In this document: positions 31,255-36,921 of the stretch, piece after piece
How positions within the stretch are numbered: the stretch's first letter is position 1
How the letters are laid out: each line of letters begins with the position of its first letter
Source: Nocardioides mangrovicus
GTDB taxonomy: Bacteria; Actinomycetota; Actinomycetes; Propionibacteriales; Nocardioidaceae
DNA length: 36,921 bases
Assembly (NCBI RefSeq): GCF_003674065.1
Contig: NZ_RDBE01000010.1
Span: forward strand, 999,990-1,036,910
Direction of reading: 5' to 3'
Notes under the pieces: generated by a model
What the model was told of the DNA's origin: nothing
The model's input: only the letters and a program-made list of their open reading frames with translations
Database searches by the model: none
Program-made: the position numbers and the translations under genes

Positions 31255-32835
31255 GTGCTGGGACTGGAGATCGTCGTCGTGCTCGGCGTCGCGCTGGTCA
31301 TGGCCGGTGCGCTCGCCCGCCGCTACCCGATCGCACCGGCCATCGTGCTCGTGGTGCTCGGCGTGCTGGTGGGATTCGTGCCGCACCTGCGCGCCGCCCA
31401 GCTGCCGCCGGAGGTCGTGCTGCTGCTCTTCCTCCCCGCCCTGCTGTACTGGGAGAGCCTGACCACCTCGCTGCGCGAGATCCGCAACAACCTGCGCGTC
31501 GTCGTCCTCACCAGCACCGCGCTCGTGGTGGCCACCGCCGCGGCGGTGGCCGTGGCCGCGCACTGGCTCGGCCTGGAGTGGGGTCCGGCCTGGGTGCTCG
31601 GCGCCGCGCTCGCCCCCACCGACGCGACCGCCGTCGGGGTGCTGGCCCGCGACCTGCCGCGGCGCACCGTCACCGTGCTGCGGGCCGAGAGCCTCGTCAA
31701 CGACGGCACGGCCCTGGTGCTCTACGGCCTCGCCGTGGGCGTGACGGTCGGCGAGGAGCAGCTCACCGGATGGCACGTGTCGTGGCTGCTCGTGCTCGCC
31801 TACGGCGGCGGCGTGCTCTCCGGCGCGCTGGTGGGCCTGCTCAGCTGGCAGCTGCGGCGTCGCATGGACGACCCGATGCTGGAGAGCATCGCCATGCTCG
31901 TCACGCCGTTCGCCGCGTTCTTGCTGGCCGACGCCGTCGACGCCTCGGGCGTGCTCGCCGTCGTGGTCTGCGGGCTCTTCATGAGCCAGGTGACGCCGCG
32001 GATCACCAGCGCCGTCACCCGCCAGATCGTGCTGCCGTTCTGGGCGCTGTCGACCACGGTCCTCAGCAGCGCGCTGTTCGTGCTCGTCGGGCTCTCGGCC
32101 CAGTCGGCGGTCCGCGGGCTCAGCAGCGCCTCGGCGATGCGGGCGCTCGCCGACGTCCTCGTCGTCACGGCCGTCGTCGTCGCGGTCCGCTGGGTCTGGC
32201 TCTACACCACGCCCTACCTGATCCGGCTGGTCGACCGCCGCCCCGCGCAGCGCCTCCGACGGGTGCCCGCCCGCCAGCGCACGGTCAACGCGATCGCCGG
32301 CTTCCGTGGCGCCGTCTCGCTGGCGGCCGTGCTGGCCGTGCCGCACACGCTCGACTCGGGCCTGCCGTTCCCCGACCGCGACCTCATGGTCGTCGTGGCC
32401 TGCGGGGTCATCGTGCTCACCCTGCTCCAGGCGCTCCTGCTTCCCGCGGTGGTGCGCTTCGCTCGGCTGCCGGTGGACACCTCGGTCGACGACGAGGTGC
32501 AGCTGGCCGAGGAGTACATGCTCCAGACCGCCGCCGACGTCCTCGACAGCACCGCCGCCGAGCTCGGCAGCGGCGAGCGGGTGGTGGCGCGGGTGCGCTA
32601 CGAGCTGGACAAGCAGCGCACGCTGCTGGCCGCCACCGTCGGTATGCCGGACGACCCCGTCCTGGAGCACCACAGCCAGTACGCCACCCTCTCGCTCGCC
32701 CTCATCGGGCGCCGCCGCGAAGCGCTGCTCGAGCTGCGCGACGAGCAGCGCATCGACGACATCGTCCTGCGCCGGGTGCAGGCGCGCCTGGACAACGAGG
32801 AGGTGCGCTTCCTGCGCGCCAACCCGTTGGACTGA
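31255..32835 (+). CDS. CPA1-type Na+/H+ antiporter (NhaP/YjcE-like)
   Basis: 526 residues with about 12 membrane segments and a C-terminal cytoplasmic domain (about 420-526). The CPA1 ion-site motifs are present: APTDATAVG and ESLVNDGTALVLYG (the ND pair), with a conserved FRGAVSLA segment near 356. It exchanges Na+ for protons, helping pH and salt control. The GTG at 31255 has GGTGAGGA 7 bases upstream; longer in-frame starts lack one. It is followed by a strong hairpin and a tRNA gene. Confidence 0.9.
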   Translation: MLGLEIVVVLGVALVMAGALARRYPIAPAIVLVVLGVLVGFVPHLRAAQLPPEVVLLLFLPALLYWESLTTSLREIRNNLRVVVLTSTALVVATAAAVAVAAHWLGLEWGPAWVLGAALAPTDATAVGVLARDLPRRTVTVLRAESLVNDGTALVLYGLAVGVTVGEEQLTGWHVSWLLVLAYGGGVLSGALVGLLSWQLRRRMDDPMLESIAMLVTPFAAFLLADAVDASGVLAVVVCGLFMSQVTPRITSAVTRQIVLPFWALSTTVLSSALFVLVGLSAQSAVRGLSSASAMRALADVLVVTAVVVAVRWVWLYTTPYLIRLVDRRPAQRLRRVPARQRTVNAIAGFRGAVSLAAVLAVPHTLDSGLPFPDRDLMVVVACGVIVLTLLQALLLPAVVRFARLPVDTSVDDEVQLAEEYMLQTAADVLDSTAAELGSGERVVARVRYELDKQRTLLAATVGMPDDPVLEHHSQYATLSLALIGRRREALLELRDEQRIDDIVLRRVQARLDNEEVRFLRANPLD

Positions 32836-32853
32836 GCTCGGCCTGACGTGAAG

Positions 32854-32885
32854 GACTCCCGGCCGCACGACGGCGACCGGGAGTC
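32854..32885. terminator. Two-way hairpin between the antiporter and tRNA-Pro
   Basis: GACTCCCGG at 32854-32862 pairs perfectly with CCGGGAGTC at 32877-32885, and CCG/CGG may pair inside the loop. It follows the antiporter stop on one strand and the tRNA 3' end on the other, so it may end both. Confidence 0.65.
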
Positions 32886-32900
32886 TCTCAGTGCATCAGG

Positions 32901-32977
32901 TGGTCGGGCTGACAGGATTTGAACCTGCGGCCTCCTCGTCCCGAACGAGGCGCGCTACCAAGCTGCGCCACAGCCCG
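32901..32977 (-). tRNA. tRNA-Pro (anticodon CGG)
   Basis: A full cloverleaf can be drawn on the minus strand, 77 bases including an encoded CCA. Acceptor CGGGCTG pairs with CAGCCCG, the D stem is GCGC/GCGC, the anticodon stem is CCTCG/CGAGG around loop TTCGGGA (anticodon CGG), and the T arm holds TTCAAAT. Confidence 0.95.
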
Positions 32978-33024
32978 GATGCGTCGGCCACTGTACCGGG
33001 CGGGGAGCGCGGGGCGAAAACGGC

Positions 33025-33990
33025 TCAGGCCACGGCCCGCAGGGGGGCGCGTACGCCGACCTCCCGCACCGGCACCAGCGTGGCCAAGGTGGCCTCCGGG
33101 CGGCAGCAGAAGCGGACCGGTGCGTACGGAGAGGTGCCGGCGCCGGCCGAGACGTGGAGCCAGGACGAGCCCGGGTCGCCGGGCGCCGAGGCGGCCGGAT
33201 GGCGGTGCAGGCCCTTCGCGCGGGCGGGCTCGAGGTCGCAGTTGGTGACCAGGGCGCCCTTGACGGGCAGGCACAGCTGACCGCCGTGGGTGTGACCGGC
33301 GAAGGTCACGTCGTAGCCGTCGTCGGCGAACCGGTCGAGCACCCGCAGGTAGGGCGCGTGGGTGACGCCGACGCGCAGGTCGGCGTCGACCGGCGCGGGC
33401 GGCACCGTGCTGAGGTCGTCGTAGTCCAGGTGCGGATCGTCGACGCCGGCGAAGGCGATCTGGGTGCCGGCGACCTCGAGGGTGCCCGAGGTGTTGGTCA
33501 GGTCGAGCCAGCCGCGTTCGACCATCGCCGCCCGCAGGTCGTCGGCCGGCAGCCGCGGGGTCGGGGTGCGCCACTGGCTGCTGTCGCCGAACAGGTAGCG
33601 CGCCGGGTTGCGCAGCGTCGGGGCGAAGTAGTCGTTGGAGCCGAACACGAAGACGCCGGGCACGTTGAGCAGCTCGCCGAGGGCGTCGAGCACCACCGGC
33701 ACCGAGCGCCGGTGGGCCAGGTTGTCGCCGGTGTCGACGACCAGGTCGGGGGCCAGGTCGGCCAACGATCGCAGCCATCGCTGCTTGCGGTGCTGGCTCG
33801 GCGTCATGTGCAGGTCGGAGAGGTGCAGCACCCGGATCGGCCGGTGGCCGCGCGGCAGGCACTCGATCTCCACGCGCCGCAGCGTGAAGCTGCGGACCTC
33901 GATCCCGGCGGCGTAGCCCACGCCGAGCGCCCCGACCGCGGCCAGGGCGCCGATGGTGGCGCCAGCGGTGCGCAGCGGTCGGCTCGTCAC
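33025..33990 (-). CDS. Membrane-anchored metallophosphoesterase
   Basis: 321 residues. An N-terminal hydrophobic segment (about 8-28) precedes a calcineurin-like phosphoesterase domain with all metal motifs: HLSDLHM, DTGDNLAH, FGSNDYF, VTHAPYL and AGHTHGGQ. This is the YkoQ/YaeI type (several act on lipid A-like or UDP-sugar substrates; here the substrate is unknown). The GTG at 33990 is chosen; a TTG at 34008 would reach into the -10 region of the divergent yqeY gene. The gene lies next to yqeY and a penicillin-binding protein gene, as in mycobacteria where a similar gene is near ponA2. Confidence 0.85.
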   Translation of the reverse strand: MTSRPLRTAGATIGALAAVGALGVGYAAGIEVRSFTLRRVEIECLPRGHRPIRVLHLSDLHMTPSQHRKQRWLRSLADLAPDLVVDTGDNLAHRRSVPVVLDALGELLNVPGVFVFGSNDYFAPTLRNPARYLFGDSSQWRTPTPRLPADDLRAAMVERGWLDLTNTSGTLEVAGTQIAFAGVDDPHLDYDDLSTVPPAPVDADLRVGVTHAPYLRVLDRFADDGYDVTFAGHTHGGQLCLPVKGALVTNCDLEPARAKGLHRHPAASAPGDPGSSWLHVSAGAGTSPYAPVRFCCRPEATLATLVPVREVGVRAPLRAVA

Positions 33991-34003
33991 CCGGCCAGGC
34001 TGC

Positions 34004-34009
34004 CACAAT
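34004..34009 (+). promoter_or_regulatory. Possible -10 box of yqeY
   Basis: CACAAT ends 7 bases before the ATG at 34017, with no ribosome site between. It fits a leaderless transcript. It is weaker than the TANNNT boxes elsewhere. Confidence 0.35.
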
Positions 34010-34016
34010 GGCAGCT

Positions 34017-34475
34017 ATGTCCGAGCTCAAGGACCGCCTGCGCGCCGACCTCACCACCTCGATGAAGGCGCGTGACTCGCTGCGCGCCTCCACGCTGCGG
34101 ATGGTGCTCACCGCCGTCACCAACGCCGAGGTGGCGGGCAAGGCCGCGCGCAAGCTCTCCGACGACGACATCCTCGGCGTGCTGACCACCGAGGCCAAGA
34201 AGCGCCGCGAGGCCGCCGAGGCCTTCGACGCCGCCGGGCGCGAGGAGAGCGCGGCCAAGGAGCGGGCCGAGGCCGGCGTGATCGCCGACTACCTGCCCGC
34301 GCAGCTGGGCGAGGAGGAGATCCGCGACCTGGTGACGTCGACCATCGCCGACCTCGGCGTCGCCGGTGACGGGCCGCGGGCCATGGGCAAGGTCATGGGT
34401 GTCGTCTCGCCGCAGATCAAGGGTCGCGCCGACGGCGCGGCCGTCGCCGCCGAGGTGCGCCGCCAGCTCGGCTGA
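34017..34475 (+). CDS. GatB/YqeY domain protein
   Basis: 152 residues, the normal YqeY length. The domain resembles the C-terminal part of the amidotransferase GatB, which touches tRNA. Family landmarks: LKDRLRADLTTSMKARD at the start, an EAKKRREAAEAF segment, ADYLPAQL, and the ending GRADGAAVAAEVRRQL. The ATG at 34017 is preferred to 34008, which lies inside the promoter. The cellular role is not settled; it may involve tRNA-dependent reactions. It is convergent with the penicillin-binding protein gene (21-base gap). Confidence 0.9.
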   Translation: MSELKDRLRADLTTSMKARDSLRASTLRMVLTAVTNAEVAGKAARKLSDDDILGVLTTEAKKRREAAEAFDAAGREESAAKERAEAGVIADYLPAQLGEEEIRDLVTSTIADLGVAGDGPRAMGKVMGVVSPQIKGRADGAAVAAEVRRQLG

Positions 34476-34496
34476 CCGGACCTCAGCAGCCGGCGG

Positions 34497-36722
34497 TCAG
34501 TGGCGCGGGCGCGGCCCGTGCCCGTCGCCGTGTCCCCGGTGCTTGCGCGGCTTGGGTGCCGCCACCTGGGTCTGCGCCTGGCCGCCGTTGCCGGTGGTGG
34601 CCGACGTCGGGTTGTTGAAGCCCTGCGTGGAGCCGTAGTCGTTGGTGGGCTCGACGAACGACTCGTCGGGCAGCAGGTCTTGGATGGCCTTCATGGTGTC
34701 GCCCCAGATCGGGCCCGCGACGGTGGAGCCGTGCGCGGTGCCGATGATCTCGCCGCCGACGGACTGGCCGTTCAGGGTGATCGGGGTGCCCTGCTGGTTG
34801 GCGCCGGCCACCATCGCGACCGTGGCGATCGCCGGGGTGAAGCCGTCGAACCACACCGCCTTGTTGTCCTGGGTGGTGCCGGTCTTGCCCGCCGACTCCT
34901 TGTCGATGGCCAGGGCCGCACCGAAGCCACGGCCGGTCATCACGCCCTTGAGGATGTCGGCGATCCGGTCGGCGGTGCTCTGGGTCATCACCTGGTCGCA
35001 GTCCGAGGAGTACTTCTTGAACTCCTTGTTGTCGGAGTTGAGGATCTCGGTGACCGGCGTCGCCTTGCAGTGGTTGCCGCGGGCCGCGACCGTGGCGTAG
35101 GCCTCGGCCATCTCCAGCGGGCTGACGCTGTTGACGCCCAGCGTGAAGGCCGGCGTCGGCTTGACGGTCAGGTTCACGCCCATCTTCTTCGCCAGCGTCC
35201 ACGGCTCGCACAGGCCGGTGCGCTGCTCCAGCTGGACGAAGAAGGTGTTCACCGAGAGCTGCATGCCGGTGTACATGTTCATCCGGCCGCTGTCGGTTGA
35301 GTTGTGGAAGGTGAAGTCCTCGCTGCTGGTGTAGGGGCCGCTGCAGGTCTCGTAGGAGTTCAACGCGACCTTGAGCGCGGCGGGGGAGTTGATCGACGTG
35401 TACGGCGAGAGGCCCTGGCCCAGCGCTGCCGCGAGCACGAACAGCTTGAAGGTCGAGCCGGCCTGGAAACCGCCGGAGTCGCCCAGGCTGCTGGGCACCA
35501 CGTAGTTCAGGTAGGTCTGACCCAGCGAGCCGTTGCGACCCATCGGCCGCGACTGCGAGATCGCCCGCACCTGACCGGTGCCCGGCTCGACCATCGCCAC
35601 CGCGCCGATGGCCTGGTCGGTGGCCTTGACGTGGGCGGAGACGGCGTTGTCGGCGGCCTTCTGGTAGCGCGGGTCGATCGTGGTCTTGATGGTCAGCCCG
35701 CCGGCGTAGATGAGCTCCTTGCGGTCCTCGACGGTCTTGCCGAGCGAAGGGTCGGTGAGCAGGTAGCGGTAGGCGTAGTCGCAGAAGAAGGGGTAGTCCG
35801 AGGACGCGCAGCCGTTGCTCGACGGCGTCAGGTTGAGCCCGACCGGCCGCTTCTTGACCGTCTCGGCCTTCTCGGTGGTGATCTTGTGGAGCTGGGCCAT
35901 CCGGTCCAGCACGATGTCGCGGCGCGTCTTGGCCGCCGCGGGGTTGTTGGTGGGGTCGTAGCCCACCGGGTTCTTCACCAGCCCGGCCAGCAGCGCGGCC
36001 TGGCGCAGGTTGAGGTTCTTGGCGTCGACGTTGAAGTAGTGGCGCGAGGCGGCCTGGATGCCGTACGCGCCGTCGCCGAAGTAGGCGATGTTGAGGTAGC
36101 GGTTGAGGATCCAGTCCTTGGAGTGGTGCTGCTCGAAGGCGATGGCGTGGCGCAGCTCGGCGATCTTGCGCTGGTAGGTGTCGGCGGTGGCCGCCTTGCG
36201 CTCGGAGGCCGTCTGGGAGTCCTGCAGCAGCGTCAGCTTGGCCAGCTGCTGGGTGATCGAGGAGCCGCCCTGCACGACGCCGCTGCTGCCACTGTTGGTG
36301 ACGAACGCGCGCAGCGTGCCCTTCAGGTCCAGCGCGCCGTGCTGGTAGAAGCGATAGTCCTCGATGGAGACGATCGCGGTGCGCATGATCGGCGCGATCT
36401 GGTCGAGGGAGACGTTGGTGCGGTTCTCGTCGTAGAACGTGGCGATCGTCTGGCCGTTGCTGGCCAGCATGCGGGTGCGCTGGGGCAGGGCGCTGGTCTG
36501 CAGCTGCACGGGCAGGTCGTCCAGGCTCTTGGCCGCCGAGGTGCTGGCGATGCCCAGGGCGCCGGCGAACGGGATGGCCAGGCCGCCGACCAGGAGACCG
36601 AGGACCACCGAGACCGCGATCATCACGCCCACGTGGGAGACGACCTTGGTCGCGTCGAGGCGCTCGTCGGCCATGGCCTCGGTGCCCGGAGTGTGCTGAG
36701 GACCCGGGCGCGACGCTGGCAT
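34497..36722 (-). CDS. Class A penicillin-binding protein (PonA2-like)
   Basis: 741 residues. It builds peptidoglycan with a glycosyltransferase and a transpeptidase domain. A membrane helix at about 29-50 is followed by the transglycosylase domain (catalytic Glu121 in SIEDYRFYQHGALD, then GGSSITQQLAK). The transpeptidase has Ser423-T-F-K426 (SxxK), an SVN motif and Lys613-T-G (KTG). The C-terminus has a Gly/Asn-rich stretch and a basic His/Arg tail. No PASTA domain is obvious. The ATG at 36722 lies 7 bases after a TATCCT -10 box; an ATG at 36674 (MADERLD) is the alternative. The neighbouring whiB gene starts 160 bases away on the other strand, like ponA2-whiB4 in Mycobacterium. Confidence 0.92.
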   Translation of the reverse strand: MPASRPGPQHTPGTEAMADERLDATKVVSHVGVMIAVSVVLGLLVGGLAIPFAGALGIASTSAAKSLDDLPVQLQTSALPQRTRMLASNGQTIATFYDENRTNVSLDQIAPIMRTAIVSIEDYRFYQHGALDLKGTLRAFVTNSGSSGVVQGGSSITQQLAKLTLLQDSQTASERKAATADTYQRKIAELRHAIAFEQHHSKDWILNRYLNIAYFGDGAYGIQAASRHYFNVDAKNLNLRQAALLAGLVKNPVGYDPTNNPAAAKTRRDIVLDRMAQLHKITTEKAETVKKRPVGLNLTPSSNGCASSDYPFFCDYAYRYLLTDPSLGKTVEDRKELIYAGGLTIKTTIDPRYQKAADNAVSAHVKATDQAIGAVAMVEPGTGQVRAISQSRPMGRNGSLGQTYLNYVVPSSLGDSGGFQAGSTFKLFVLAAALGQGLSPYTSINSPAALKVALNSYETCSGPYTSSEDFTFHNSTDSGRMNMYTGMQLSVNTFFVQLEQRTGLCEPWTLAKKMGVNLTVKPTPAFTLGVNSVSPLEMAEAYATVAARGNHCKATPVTEILNSDNKEFKKYSSDCDQVMTQSTADRIADILKGVMTGRGFGAALAIDKESAGKTGTTQDNKAVWFDGFTPAIATVAMVAGANQQGTPITLNGQSVGGEIIGTAHGSTVAGPIWGDTMKAIQDLLPDESFVEPTNDYGSTQGFNNPTSATTGNGGQAQTQVAAPKPRKHRGHGDGHGPRPRH

Positions 36723-36729
36723 AGCACAG

Positions 36730-36735
36730 AGGATA
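36730..36735 (-). promoter_or_regulatory. -10 box of the penicillin-binding protein gene
   Basis: TATCCT on the minus strand (36735-36730) ends 7 bases before the ATG at 36722 and there is no ribosome site, so transcription probably starts at the start codon. Confidence 0.45.
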
Positions 36736-36843
36736 GGTGCCCGGTGGTGGATCCCGCTGAACGGCCCGGACGGCCTAGTCATATCGGGTCATCGGAGATT
36801 GATGAGTTCGTGCTCTACGACCGGTCTCGTAAATCGCGAAGAC

Positions 36844-36875
36844 TTCTCCCCAGGGGAACGAACTTCTAGGGGGAA
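36844..36875 (+). promoter_or_regulatory. Possible stem hiding the whiB ribosome site
   Basis: UUCUCCC at 36844-36850 can pair with GGGGGAA at 36869-36875, the ribosome site 6 bases before the whiB ATG, making a 7-bp stem with one G-U pair and an 18-base loop. The same UUCUCCCC also has a nearer partner, GGGGAA at 36853-36858, so two structures could compete. Confidence 0.35.
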
Positions 36876-36881
36876 CCTGAT

Positions 36882-36921
36882 ATGTGGAACGACGACTGGG
36901 CGTCCGTGGCCGTGTGCAAGC
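36882..36921 (+). CDS. WhiB-family regulator, N-terminal fragment (cut by window end)
   Basis: Only the first 13 codons are present: MWNDDWASVAVCK. WhiB proteins start with a short stretch, often containing D-W, then a first Cys that binds a [4Fe-4S] cluster; the Cys12 here fits. AGGGGGAA at 36868-36875 is a good ribosome site. Its divergent position to a PonA2-like gene resembles whiB4/wblA neighbourhoods, which supports the call; the family cannot be proven from so few residues. Such proteins sense redox or nitric oxide and control stress or development genes. Confidence 0.6.
   Translation, partial: MWNDDWASVAVCK

Overview
The window is very GC-rich, densely coded DNA with many 4-base ATGA/GTGA gene overlaps, a DUF222/HNH gene and the start of a WhiB-family gene. 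This points to an actinobacterium; the gene content and intergenic palindromes suggest Nocardioidaceae (a Nocardioides-like organism). That placement is inference, because no rRNA or species marker is present. There is no phage, IS element or CRISPR array.

Region 1 (1-8706, + strand) is an expanded phosphate-uptake locus. It holds the end of pstA, a PstS-like protein with a C-terminal membrane anchor, an unrecognised 847-residue exported protein with the same kind of anchor, a membrane protein with a sortase-like domain that lacks the catalytic His and Cys, a second secreted PstS-like protein with two Ig-like modules, pstB, and a small lytic-transglycosylase-like protein. Most genes are translationally coupled. 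A perfect 15-bp hairpin separates the second pstS from pstB. The surface proteins and the dead sortase are the least explained part of the window.

Region 2 (8707-14371) is a protocatechuate/4-hydroxybenzoate pathway. An IclR-type regulator is divergent from pcaH-pcaG-pcaB-pcaD-pcaC-pobA, all overlapping. PobA makes protocatechuate, PcaHG cleaves its ring, and PcaB, PcaC and PcaD carry it to beta-ketoadipate. The last steps (pcaIJ, pcaF) are not here. Region 3 (14372-18569) has a 348-bp gap with a palindromic repeat, a DHA2-type MFS transporter, more repeats, a DUF222/HNH protein with a 9-bp triplet repeat in its HNH finger, and a DedA-like membrane protein.

Region 4 (18570-27148, - strand) reads, in transcription order: acetoacetyl-CoA synthetase, 3-hydroxyacid/3-hydroxyacyl-CoA dehydrogenase, acyl-CoA synthetase, amidohydrolase-2, MarR regulator, MFS transporter, FAD monooxygenase. 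The first five overlap. The same 11-bp palindrome, CAGGAAACCTG, lies in the promoter predicted for the whole operon and in the one predicted for the MFS gene, which suggests a MarR regulon with two operators.

Region 5 (27149-32900) has a DUF6153-like/DUF305 pair rich in His and Met, a PEP mutase/isocitrate lyase-family enzyme, a TetR regulator divergent from an MFS gene across a perfect palindrome, a NIPSNAP protein and a CPA1 Na+/H+ antiporter. Region 6 (32901-36921) has tRNA-Pro(CGG), a metallophosphoesterase, a YqeY protein, a class A penicillin-binding protein (PonA2-like) and the first codons of a WhiB-family regulator. This ponA2-whiB pairing resembles the mycobacterial ponA2-whiB4 neighbourhood. 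Across the window several genes have a TANNNT-like -10 box only 6-7 bases before the start codon, which is the pattern of leaderless transcripts.
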